From an uncultured Clostridia bacterium (lineage in GTDB: Bacteria; Bacillota; Clostridia; Oscillospirales; Acutalibacteraceae), in NCBI GenBank assembly GCA_904420155.1, contig CAJFUH010000236.1, positions 1 to 15,335 of the forward strand: 15,335 nucleotides of DNA, written 5' to 3'. Positions 1-6,315 of the stretch are shown here, piece after piece. A program made the position numbers and the translations under genes. The notes beneath the pieces are model-generated. The model did not search any database. It saw nothing but the letters and a program-made list of their open reading frames with translations, and was not told the DNA's origin. Position 1 is the first letter of the stretch; each line of letters opens with the position of its first letter.

Positions 1-77
1 GTTGTTTTTCATTATACCAGATCAGTTAACTTTTGTAAATCAAAATCATTCTATTCCAGAAATTTACGTAAATTTTT

Positions 78-106
78 TCATACTTTTCTTTGGGTTCTCA
101 TATTAT
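78..106 (+). promoter_or_regulatory. Weak candidate sporulation-type (sigma-E-like) promoter
   Basis: TCATACT at 78-84 resembles the sigma-E -35 element (KMATATT, one mismatch). It is followed by 14 bases and then CATATTAT at 99-106, which resembles the sigma-E -10 element CATACAnT. No good sigma-A pair was found upstream of the first small gene. Against it: the predicted transcript start would fall at about 112, on the 5' edge of the ribosome binding site, and such matches arise by chance in AT-rich DNA. Confidence 0.2.
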
Positions 107-126
107 GGGAGAGGAGGTGATGGAAT

Positions 127-381
127 ATGCAGAATCAGAACCACAGAAAGAATGAGCCTGTGGAACAACTGGTCCAGCAAATCTCGCAAAAAATGGGGGC
201 AAATCCGGATAAACTGCGTGCCTCCGCGCAAAAAGGGGATGTCTCCCAAGTGCTCAGCGGATTAAGCCCGGAGGACGCGCAAAAAGTGCAAAAGATCCTG
301 TCGGATAAAAACGCGCAGGAAAAATTGCTGGCAACCCCCCAGGCGCAAATGCTTTTAAAAAAACTGTTAGAGGGGAAATAA
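127..381 (+). CDS. Small unknown charged helical protein (84 aa), first of a three-gene set
   Basis: I do not recognise a named family. The ATG at 127 follows a near-perfect ribosome binding site (AGGAGGTGA, 112-120), so it is very likely translated. The product is hydrophilic and probably all-helical, with no signal peptide, membrane segment or cysteine. Residues 46-84 alternate short helical motifs with Asp/Thr-Pro-type breaks (GLSPEDAQKV, SDKNAQ, ATPQAQMLLKKL), a pattern loosely like STI1/DP-type helical repeats, but that is only an impression. The stop is 3 bases before the next start, so the two genes are translationally close and probably made together. Partner and role are unknown. Confidence 0.75.
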   Translation: MQNQNHRKNEPVEQLVQQISQKMGANPDKLRASAQKGDVSQVLSGLSPEDAQKVQKILSDKNAQEKLLATPQAQMLLKKLLEGK

Positions 382-384
382 TAG

Positions 385-735
385 ATGGATGACCTGGCAG
401 GCAAGATATCCGAGATACTCAACAATCCTGAGAGCCTGGAGAAAATAAAAGGGTTATCCGGTCTGCTTGGTCAGCTTCCTCCGGCTCCAAAGCCGGAGGA
501 ACCGCCTCCAAACTCGCCGGATCTTAACGCCTTGATTCCCACCGATACCTTACAGACGGTGATGAAGCTGGCCCCTTTGTTTTCTTCCCTCAAACAGGAC
601 GACGACAGCACCCGGCTTCTCCATGCGCTGCGGCCGCTGTTGGGCAACGAACGGCAGCGACGTTTGGATGAATCCATCAAAATGATGCAGATGATCCGCC
701 TGCTGCCCTTGCTCAAGAAAAGCGGTATCCTGTAG
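385..735 (+). CDS. Small unknown helical protein (116 aa), second of a three-gene set
   Basis: The start at 385 lies 3 bases after the previous stop, with a GAGGGG-type ribosome binding site inside the end of the upstream gene, which indicates coupling. Residues 1-30 form a short helical segment (KISEILNNPESLEKI) similar in style to the C-terminus of the upstream protein. Residues 31-48 are a Pro/Glu-rich linker. Residues 50-116 are predicted helical, with LLHALRPLL and a hydrophobic end (MIRLLPLLKKSGIL). There is no signal peptide or clear transmembrane helix and no catalytic motif. It resembles uncharacterised small proteins I associate with Clostridia, but I cannot name a family. The intergenic gap to the third gene is 47 bases, so one operon is likely. 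Confidence 0.75.
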   Translation: MDDLAGKISEILNNPESLEKIKGLSGLLGQLPPAPKPEEPPPNSPDLNALIPTDTLQTVMKLAPLFSSLKQDDDSTRLLHALRPLLGNERQRRLDESIKMMQMIRLLPLLKKSGIL

Positions 736-782
736 AAAGAAGGGCGCCTTGGAAATTCCAATGGATGAGAGGTGAGCGATAA

Positions 783-1190
783 ATGAGCAGTCATCAGAAT
801 CCAGAAGAAATGCAGAGGCTCCAGCAGGAGGCGGTGCGACGGGCCCAGGAAATGCAGGCCAGGGCTAGAATGCCCCAGAACGCCCCGCGCAGTCCTGAGG
901 CAAGGCCCCGGGGACAAAAAAGACCGGAATTCTTTGTGGGAGGGCCTTCCTCCGTTTCTGACCGGGCCCAGGCCACACCGGAAAGGGAAGAACAGGAACC
1001 GGAACATTCGCCCGCTCCGCCTCCAGAACGCCGCCCCGCCGTTCCCGAACCCCAGAAGGGAATCCAGGATATTTTTGGAGCCCTGATGAGCGACAGCGAA
1101 CGCACAATGATTTTAGTGCTGATTCTGCTCCTGATAAACGAGGGAGCAGATATGGGACTGGTACTGGCGCTGATGTATTTAATTATCTAA
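783..1190 (+). CDS. Small unknown protein (135 aa): charged/proline-rich body and hydrophobic C-terminal tail
   Basis: The start is supported by GAGAGGTGA at 767-775. Residues 1-35 are Gln/Arg/Glu-rich and helical. Residues 36-95 are a low-complexity Pro/Arg/Glu region, probably disordered. Residues 96-135 end in a conserved-looking tail: a DSERT-type acidic lead, then LVLILLLINEGADMGLVLAL, closing with MYLII. The tail has two hydrophobic halves separated by a polar NEGAD turn, as in a helical hairpin dipping into a membrane or a protein-packing helix pair. Similar L-rich tails broken by a short acidic turn occur in uncharacterised Clostridia proteins (from memory, not a search). It is last in the operon and is followed directly by a terminator. 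Function unknown. Confidence 0.7.
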   Translation: MSSHQNPEEMQRLQQEAVRRAQEMQARARMPQNAPRSPEARPRGQKRPEFFVGGPSSVSDRAQATPEREEQEPEHSPAPPPERRPAVPEPQKGIQDIFGALMSDSERTMILVLILLLINEGADMGLVLALMYLII

Positions 1191-1200
1191 AGAAAAAATA

Positions 1201-1244
1201 AAAGGGCAGAAACCGGTGCGTATTTACCGGCTTCTGCCCTTTTT
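1201..1244. terminator. Bidirectional intrinsic terminator between convergent genes
   Basis: A 17-base arm (1201-1217) pairs with 1228-1244 with a single A/C mismatch. The GC-rich core is GGGCAG with CTGCCC. On the plus strand it ends in a T run (1240-1244); read on the minus strand the hairpin runs into the T-rich complement of 1187-1203. It can therefore end both the small-protein operon and the convergent YibE/F gene, whose stop is at 1269. Confidence 0.9.
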
Positions 1245-1268
1245 GCAGGGAAATATATTAGAAAGGAA

Positions 1269-2489
1269 TCAAAGGGAATGGGTGGGTTCGGTTTCCTTTT
1301 TTGGGAGAGCCGTATCCAGGGAGAAAGAGGGATTGGAAACTTTCCGTTTACTGAGCCTGGTATAGGCTTGGGCGCATACCAGGGAGGAGAGGGGGACCGT
1401 CAGGATGACCGCGATGGTGCCGCACAATCCCTGGGCTACCTCCAGGGTGATAAAGTCGGAATTCATTAATTGTTCCAGAGGAAGCTGATAAGAGAACATC
1501 ACAAGTACCGTGGTAAGGCAGCTCCCGACAAAGGCCAGGATCAAGGTGTTGGACATGGTGCCGATCATGTCTTTGCCGATGTGAATGCCGGAGGTGAACA
1601 GCTGCCGGGCCGTCAGTTCGGGCTTGTGCTCATATAATTCCAACAGGGAGCTGGCGATAGACATAGCGGTGTCCATGACGGCGCCCAAAGAAGCGATCAG
1701 GATACTGGCGAACAGGATGTCCTGGATGCGCAGCCCGGTGCTATTGGAAATTAAAATCAGATCTTCAGAATCGCTGGTGTTGAAACCGGAAAGATGCAGG
1801 AATACGGAAAACAGGGAAAATACGATACCGGCGATTACCACGCCCGCCGCGGTGGAGAAGGTAGCGCAGAATGTCTTGGTGCAAGCGCCGTTCATCAAAA
1901 ACAGGGTAACGGCTGTGGTAACCAGCACGGTGAATATACAGGTAATAATGGGGGAATAGCCGTGATAAATCATGGGTATCATCAGGCCCAGGATCACCGC
2001 GCAGGTGAACAGCAGGCCGATGGCCGAACGGACGCCCTTGCCGCGGCCAACCACCACCATAATGGCCAGGAACAATATCCCCATAATGAGCAGGGCCGGG
2101 GTACGGTTGTACTGGTACACGGTGATATAGGATTCTAGGTTTTCCGGCTGGTCGATACAGGCGATAAAGGTATCCCCTTCTTTTAAAAAGACATTGTGGG
2201 TAGTGCTCAGGTTATTGAATACTTCGGCGGTTCGCCCGGCCCATTCGCCGCTCAAAAAGGTGGCGTTGATGGTCTGGGTCCCGTAATATCGGCCGGGAAC
2301 ATTGGGGTCTTCCGTTAAGTCTTGTTGAGTGATGGAATTGACCTTCGCCTTTTCATAGGCCAGGGTGGAATTGTCATAACGGAGGTAATCGTTGGGGTTG
2401 GCCGTATTGAACCAGTAAATAAAAATACCAAAAAGGATGATGACAACCGCCAATACAATGTCGGTTACGGTTATTTTCTTTCGTATCAT
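1269..2489 (-). CDS. YibE/F family multi-pass membrane protein
   Basis: This 406-residue protein matches the YibE/F-like family (Pfam PF07907), polytopic membrane proteins of unknown function common in Gram-positive bacteria. A first helix (about 11-28) is followed by an external domain of about 100 residues. Seven further helices lie at about 131-148, 153-174, 179-200, 207-232, 257-281, 312-334 and 351-373. The family signature region GAVMDTAMSIASS lies at 269-281. The C-terminal 25 residues are polar. The start at 2489 has a CAGGAG ribosome binding site at 2497-2502. It lies 79 bases downstream of the co-directional single-pass membrane protein, so co-transcription is plausible. The family is sometimes guessed to be a transporter, but nothing here tests that. 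Confidence 0.9.
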   Translation of the reverse strand: MIRKKITVTDIVLAVVIILFGIFIYWFNTANPNDYLRYDNSTLAYEKAKVNSITQQDLTEDPNVPGRYYGTQTINATFLSGEWAGRTAEVFNNLSTTHNVFLKEGDTFIACIDQPENLESYITVYQYNRTPALLIMGILFLAIMVVVGRGKGVRSAIGLLFTCAVILGLMIPMIYHGYSPIITCIFTVLVTTAVTLFLMNGACTKTFCATFSTAAGVVIAGIVFSLFSVFLHLSGFNTSDSEDLILISNSTGLRIQDILFASILIASLGAVMDTAMSIASSLLELYEHKPELTARQLFTSGIHIGKDMIGTMSNTLILAFVGSCLTTVLVMFSYQLPLEQLMNSDFITLEVAQGLCGTIAVILTVPLSSLVCAQAYTRLSKRKVSNPSFSLDTALPKKETEPTHSL

Positions 2490-2568
2490 AAAAAAACTCC
2501 TGCCCGGTGTCCAAACACCAATCTATCTGTAAAATCTAAAGAGTAAAGAACCCTTCCTCGGGGCGGTT

Positions 2569-3288
2569 TTATTGGGATTCCTGCGCCAGCAGGGTGACTT
2601 TGATTTCGGCGCCGTTGAGAGGGGTCTGGTCGTCCATGGTATAAGTATCGTATCGGATGGAGGCGGCGTGTTCCCCGGCGGCCAGCGGCTGGGAAATGGT
2701 GATATTCTGCACGCCCTTCCCCGGGGGGATCAATTCGGAACGATAGAGTTCCGTGCCGTCTTCCAAACTCAGATGAATGACAAAATAACAATTATTTGCC
2801 GCAGGATTGCGGAAATCTACGGTGATCTCTGTGGAATCCGCGGCGATGGGGATGGTTTTATATCCGGGAATCTCGATGTTGTCTCCCGCCGTGCCGCCCT
2901 GATTGAAGTCGTTGCTGTCGGAATAATCCGTGGCGTTGGGGTCAAGCCCCAGCGCGGTAGGCAAGGGGGAAGAGGGGAGGAAAAATGCCACGGCGGCGAT
3001 CAGAAGGGCGCATAGCGCCACGGTCCCAACCCGGAGAGGAAGCCGGTTGCACAGCACCGCCGCATAGCCCTGCCCGTCTCCCCAGGGGAGATAGCCTTTT
3101 ATCCCATAGACCAAACGGTTGTGGGAATGGCGTTTGCACAAGGGGAGGGACAGCAATTCTTGTGGGTCGGCGTTTTTATTCCGCGGCAGGATTTCCCCTT
3201 CGATATGGTAGTCTTTCATCGGGTGGAGGGCTTTCAGCTCTTTCTTACGCAGCAGGGAACCGGAAAGTCCCTGGGATATCTGTTCCAT
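2569..3288 (-). CDS. Single-pass membrane protein with external beta-rich domain, unknown function
   Basis: This 239-residue protein has an 86-residue N-terminal cytoplasmic part rich in Lys/Arg/His and a transmembrane helix at about 87-104. An external region of about 135 residues follows: a linker containing NQGGTAGDNIEIPGYKTI, then a predicted beta-sandwich with features such as NPAANNCYFVIHLSLEDG, LIPPGKG and DDQTPLNGAEIKVTL. From memory, domains of this kind often sit beside genes for secreted proteins with small IPS-type beta domains in Clostridia, and the neighbour upstream has one. The ATG at 3288 was chosen because AAGAAAGGA lies upstream, although its spacing is long. Alternatives are a TTG at 3333 (254 aa) and an ATG at 3219, whose weak ribosome binding site argues against it. 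Function unknown; surface display or partner binding is inferred. Confidence 0.7.
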   Translation of the reverse strand: MEQISQGLSGSLLRKKELKALHPMKDYHIEGEILPRNKNADPQELLSLPLCKRHSHNRLVYGIKGYLPWGDGQGYAAVLCNRLPLRVGTVALCALLIAAVAFFLPSSPLPTALGLDPNATDYSDSNDFNQGGTAGDNIEIPGYKTIPIAADSTEITVDFRNPAANNCYFVIHLSLEDGTELYRSELIPPGKGVQNITISQPLAAGEHAASIRYDTYTMDDQTPLNGAEIKVTLLAQESQ

Positions 3289-3362
3289 ATTGCAATTGAT
3301 TCCTTTCTTGTCAAATCGCACCGATACATCCAAAGAAAACCGGAACCTTTGAAAAATCGGTT

Positions 3363-3403
3363 AGGAGGGAAAGCCGACCGGCAGTCGGCGCCCCCTCCTT
3401 TTT
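3363..3403. terminator. Strong hairpin between the phosphoesterase and its downstream partner gene
   Basis: AGGAGGG (3363-3369) pairs with CCCTCCT (3393-3399), and inside it GCCGAC (3373-3378) pairs with GTCGGC (3384-3389). On the minus strand, the direction of the flanking genes, the hairpin follows the phosphoesterase stop by about 34 bases. The nearest U run is six bases past the stem, so it would be an imperfect terminator, an attenuator lowering downstream expression, or an mRNA-stabilising structure. The T run directly abutting the stem is on the plus strand, where there is no gene to end. Confidence 0.55.
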
Positions 3404-3432
3404 CTGATCCTATGAATATTTGAAAGGTCCGA

Positions 3433-5169
3433 TTATTCGCCGTAGGCAGAGGTGAAAATAACCGTTCCCTGATAATCGCCGGCGGAGGCGATAGTGGAAG
3501 CGTCTACGGTGATTCTACCGTTCTGGACGCCGGCCTGGGAGAAGGAGGCGAACAAGCCGCCTACGGTCAAAGCCTGATCCTGGGGATCCAGAAGGTTATA
3601 GGACAAATTGGAAGAGCCGTTGTTGAGCTGGAAGGCGCGGGCGGCGTCCGCAGGGGCCACCGTGACGTCTACATGGCCGGATTCAGCGCCCTTGACGAAA
3701 TCTTTCACTTCGATCTGGAAGGGAGTGGAAACGATGGTGCTGCCTGCGGTCTTCTTCAGCTTGCCAAGGTCGATGGTAGACGGGATAGAGATGCTGTAGC
3801 TGGGCTCAATGGAAGCCACCGCAGTGATGGTGGTGTTGGCGGAAGATTCCGGCATCACTTCCTGGGTCTTGTTGATGGTAAAATCATCCACCACAGAACC
3901 GTCGGTGACGCGATAAGTGATCATACGCATGGAAGTATCGGTCATTTCGATCTTGGTGATGTTGGGAACGCGCTCCTGGTTCTGGACGGCGGCAAAGGGG
4001 AACTCGCTGTTTTTGATGGTGTAGAACTTGCTGCCGCTGGCGGAGTTGGCGGTGAGATACAAAGTGCCGGAGGGATTGGTAACGCTGCTCAGGGCGGAGC
4101 CGTCTTCATTCCTCTGAATATCCGGGGTGGTACCGTTCATCATATAGCTTCTGGTGTACACGTGGTCGTGGCCCATCAGCACGGCGTCGATTCCCAGCTC
4201 GGAGAAAACAGGCACCAGCTGGTCGCGGCGGGCCAGGATATCGCTGTCAAAGGCATGGCTGGCCACGCTGTATACAGAGTGGTGGAATACCACGATCTTC
4301 CATTTGGCGTCTGGATTCTTGGCGATGGCCTCTTCCATAAACGCTTTGTGCTCAGCCGTGCTCTGGTTGTTGGAGTTGAGATCCATGAACAGCACGCCGT
4401 TGTAAGTATACCAGTAGTCCCCGCCCGCGTCGGTAGCGCCTTTGGTGTTATCCATATTGGGCATGGAGAAGTAGGATTGGTAAGGGTTATCGTTTTTGCC
4501 GATGGAGCTGTCATGGTTGCCCACGGTGGTTGCGGTGGTCAGGCTGGCCAGCGCATCGTTGACATAACCGTTATATTGGGTGTGATTGTTGTAGGTGTTG
4601 ACCTGGTCGCCGGCGCTGATCATAAAGCTGGCGTCGGAGAGGTTCTCGTTGATGAAGTCCAGGGTGTTGGCCCATCCGGTGGGGTCGGTGCTCATGCTGC
4701 CCGCGCCGATCTGGGGGTCGCCCGCCAGCAGGAAGCTGAAGTTGGTGGAACCGGAGGTTTCAATGGTATACACATCGGACCATTCGCCGTCGTTGCCCAC
4801 CCGATAGAGGTAATCCTCGTCATAGGTGAGGACGTCTACGGTAACTTTGTTGCTGTAATAGTTGGTGCCGGGAACCGGGGTGGAAACCGCATCGTATTCT
4901 ACGCCGGTCCAGTTGCCGGAAAAATCCCCGCCCGGTACGTCGCTCTTGTGGGCCAGCTGTACTTTGCCGGGGGTAGCGCTCAAGGAAAGCCAGGTGATGG
5001 TGCGCTGCTGCTCGTTAGCGCCGATTCCCAGGGAGATAGATTTGATAGAGGCGTCGGCTTCCTGGGCGACAGGGGCGGAAGGAGCAGGTTCTGTCTGTGC
5101 GTTGACAGCGGTAGCTCCCGCGGCCACCAAAAGGGATAAGGCCAGGGACGCGGCTAAAAAACGTTTCAT
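3433..5169 (-). CDS. Secreted purple-acid-phosphatase-like metallophosphoesterase with extra C-terminal beta domain
   Basis: Residue numbers count from an ATG at 5175. A second ATG at 5169 is better spaced from the GAGGA site (5176-5182) and is preferred, giving 578 aa. A signal peptide (KR, then a hydrophobic stretch ending near AVNA, residues 4-26) implies export. Residues 40-140 resemble the N-terminal fibronectin-like domain of purple acid phosphatases. The calcineurin-like catalytic domain (about 145-430) has the full metal-ligand set: GDPQ (152-155), GDQVN (189-193), GNHD (219-222), FHHS (297-300) and GHDH (335-338). Residues 445-580 form an additional beta-rich domain with the strand motif YSISIPSTIDLG and an end like GDYQGTVIF. 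It probably hydrolyses phosphomono- or diesters outside the cell; the substrate cannot be told. It heads a minus-strand cluster with two membrane proteins. Confidence 0.9.
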   Translation of the reverse strand: MKRFLAASLALSLLVAAGATAVNAQTEPAPSAPVAQEADASIKSISLGIGANEQQRTITWLSLSATPGKVQLAHKSDVPGGDFSGNWTGVEYDAVSTPVPGTNYYSNKVTVDVLTYDEDYLYRVGNDGEWSDVYTIETSGSTNFSFLLAGDPQIGAGSMSTDPTGWANTLDFINENLSDASFMISAGDQVNTYNNHTQYNGYVNDALASLTTATTVGNHDSSIGKNDNPYQSYFSMPNMDNTKGATDAGGDYWYTYNGVLFMDLNSNNQSTAEHKAFMEEAIAKNPDAKWKIVVFHHSVYSVASHAFDSDILARRDQLVPVFSELGIDAVLMGHDHVYTRSYMMNGTTPDIQRNEDGSALSSVTNPSGTLYLTANSASGSKFYTIKNSEFPFAAVQNQERVPNITKIEMTDTSMRMITYRVTDGSVVDDFTINKTQEVMPESSANTTITAVASIEPSYSISIPSTIDLGKLKKTAGSTIVSTPFQIEVKDFVKGAESGHVDVTVAPADAARAFQLNNGSSNLSYNLLDPQDQALTVGGLFASFSQAGVQNGRITVDASTIASAGDYQGTVIFTSAYGE

Positions 5170-5240
5170 GTTCATTCCTCACTTTTCTTTATGACATACA
5201 ATGGTTTTTACAGGGGGCCTGTTTGCCCCGTTGCATTTTT

Positions 5241-5282
5241 ATCTTAAAATTCCCTTGTTAAAGGAAGATTAAGGAAACTTAA
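5241..5282 (-). promoter_or_regulatory. TTAA-type direct repeats, candidate Pho box upstream of the phosphoesterase
   Basis: Read on the minus strand, TTAAGT (5282-5277), TTAATC (5272-5267) and TTAACA (5261-5256) start 10 and 11 bases apart. This is close to one helical turn, as in the TT(A/T/C)ACA repeats bound by PhoP in Bacillus. A weaker fourth unit (ATTTTA, 5250-5245) continues the phase and overlaps a possible -10 TAAGAT (5246-5241). A phosphatase downstream makes phosphate control sensible. The repeats also read as TTAAAG/TTAAGG/TTAAAA toward the divergent gene, so direction is uncertain. Confidence 0.3.
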
Positions 5283-5346
5283 AAGGCTTATGATAGGGCT
5301 GCAAGCGAAATTCATAAAAAGTTAGGAAGGATTTTCCTTTCTTCTA

Positions 5347-5375
5347 TGGAAAATTGTGGGGGAAAGAGGTATACT
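5347..5375 (+). promoter_or_regulatory. Candidate sigma-A promoter for the 134-aa membrane protein
   Basis: TGGAAA (5347-5352), a 17-base spacer and TATACT (5370-5375) fit a weak -35 and a good -10. A transcript starting near 5382 would carry the GGAGG site at 5405-5409 and the ATG at 5415. It would exclude the possible upstream start at 5346, which supports the shorter gene model. Confidence 0.45.
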
Positions 5376-5414
5376 AAACCAAGAGAAAAATCCTACCAGG
5401 AAACGGAGGCCGAT

Positions 5415-5819
5415 ATGAAGAAGAAATACGGTTCTTTGCTTTGCGCGATTTTAGCCCTTATTCTAATGGCGTTGCCTTTCAGCATGACGCTTACCTTCGC
5501 CACGGGGCCGGACAATAAGATCAGGAAGGCTTTTTCTTACTTTGACCTCACGGCGGTGGGGTACGCCAACCCCTTCCCCTTTTTGACCGCCGCCCTCTGC
5601 ATCGCGGGGATTGTCCTTCTCCTTTCTTCTATATATAGGAAAAGGCGCCGGAAGCCCGCGCTGGCCTGCCTGGCTTCGGCGGCGCTGGCAGCGGCGATAT
5701 GCCTGTTTTTTTCCGGGGTTCCCAACGGATGGGAAATTGCCGTGTTCTTTTTGCTGGCGGGATCGGTTTTGCTTTTGCTGGAGGAAGACGCCGGGGGGAA
5801 AACGAAAAAAAGCCCGTAA
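5415..5819 (+). CDS. Small four-helix membrane protein (134 aa), unknown function
   Basis: The start at 5415 follows GGAGG (5405-5409) with good spacing. An in-frame extension to 5346 would begin inside the likely promoter and adds a hydrophilic segment, so it is rejected. Predicted membrane segments are at about 7-27, 56-73, 82-99 and 107-122. The loop at 74-81 is very basic (YRKRRRKP) and should be cytoplasmic, and the C-terminus is short and charged. The stretch between helices 1 and 2 contains FATGPDNKI and FSYFDLTAVGYANPFP, which look conserved and would be external. I do not recognise a named family. It is a single gene between the divergent surface module and rpsO. The rpsO promoter begins about 20 bases after its stop, and no terminator was seen between them. 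Confidence 0.7.
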   Translation: MKKKYGSLLCAILALILMALPFSMTLTFATGPDNKIRKAFSYFDLTAVGYANPFPFLTAALCIAGIVLLLSSIYRKRRRKPALACLASAALAAAICLFFSGVPNGWEIAVFFLLAGSVLLLLEEDAGGKTKKSP

Positions 5820-5837
5820 AATCGGCTTTCATACATC

Positions 5838-5866
5838 TTTACAAAGCAAAATGAGCATGCTATAAT
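5838..5866 (+). promoter_or_regulatory. Strong sigma-A promoter for rpsO
   Basis: TTTACA (5838-5843), exactly 17 bases, then TATAAT (5861-5866) preceded by TGC, giving an extended -10. This is the closest match to consensus in the window and fits a ribosomal protein gene. The expected transcript start is near 5873, leaving a leader of about 100 bases before the S15 start. Confidence 0.85.
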
Positions 5867-5872
5867 AAGGAA

Positions 5873-5971
5873 ACATTATGCCCCTTTCCCGGTTCTAGGT
5901 GTAAGCCCCGACGGGGAGTTCACCTGCCTTCTACTGTGAATGAGGGTAAATCTATGATAGAGGTGAAAGCA
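5873..5971 (+). promoter_or_regulatory. Structured rpsO leader, candidate S15 autoregulatory element
   Basis: AGGTG (5897-5901) pairs with CACCT (5921-5925) around an inner CCCC/GGGG stem (5906-5909 with 5913-5916). CTTCTA (5928-5933) can pair with TAGAGG (5958-5963), which would cover the start of the S15 ribosome binding site (AGAGGTGA, near 5959-5966). S15 is known to repress its own mRNA through leader structures in several bacterial groups, with different folds. This leader fits that logic, but I cannot assign it to a described class. Confidence 0.45.
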
Positions 5972-6235
5972 ATGCTGAAAGAAGAAAAGAACGCGATTAT
6001 CAAAGAGTATGCCCAGCACGAGGGGGACACCGGTTCTCCGGAAGTACAGATCGCCCTGCTGACCAAGCGGATCAACGACCTGACCGAGCACCTGAAAGTG
6101 CACAAGAAGGACCATCACTCCCGCCGCGGCCTGCTGAAAATGGTAGGCCAGAGAAGAAATCTGCTCAACTACCTGACCAAGGTCGACATTGAGCGTTATC
6201 GTGCTATTATCGCGAGATTGGGTATCCGCAAATAA
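5972..6235 (+). CDS. rpsO: 30S ribosomal protein S15
   Basis: This 87-residue protein is the usual S15 length (88-89). It shows the family hallmarks GDTGSPEVQ (18-26) and HKKDHHSRRGLL (44-55), followed by VGQRRNLLNYL. S15 is an early-binding small-subunit protein that contacts the 16S rRNA central domain (helices 20-22) and bridges to the large subunit. The ATG at 5972 has AGAGGTGA at the right distance. In-frame GTG (5936) and ATG (5954) starts would add residues absent from S15 proteins and lie in the structured leader. It has its own strong promoter and a downstream terminator, and lies upstream of pnp as in most bacteria. Confidence 0.97.
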   Translation: MLKEEKNAIIKEYAQHEGDTGSPEVQIALLTKRINDLTEHLKVHKKDHHSRRGLLKMVGQRRNLLNYLTKVDIERYRAIIARLGIRK

Positions 6236-6250
6236 TTGGTTCTGTGATAG

Positions 6251-6286
6251 GGCAGGCGGCTTCGGCTGCCTGCCTTTAGGCTTTTT
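6251..6286 (+). terminator. rpsO terminator with UUCG tetraloop
   Basis: GGCAGGCGGC (6251-6260) pairs with GCTGCCTGCC (6265-6274), with one G-U pair, around a stable UUCG loop (6261-6264). It is followed by TTTAGGCTTTTT (6275-6286). The U tract is interrupted by AGGC, so partial read-through into pnp is possible, as at the E. coli rpsO-pnp junction. Confidence 0.85.
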
Positions 6287-6315
6287 GTAAGCGTGCCTTT
6301 TTTCATCGTTTGCCC

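Noticed and set aside
471..1007. 178-codon minus-strand frame across the second and third small genes
   Set aside because: The plus-strand genes have good ribosome binding sites, tight operon spacing and a terminator. The minus frame crosses an intergenic gap and looks low-complexity.
3673..5139. 488-codon open frame on the plus strand, antisense to the phosphoesterase
   Set aside because: Its product is Gly/Val/His-rich with no domain, it has no ribosome binding site, and the opposite strand encodes a complete enzyme with signal peptide and all metal motifs. It is a by-product of GC-rich codon use.
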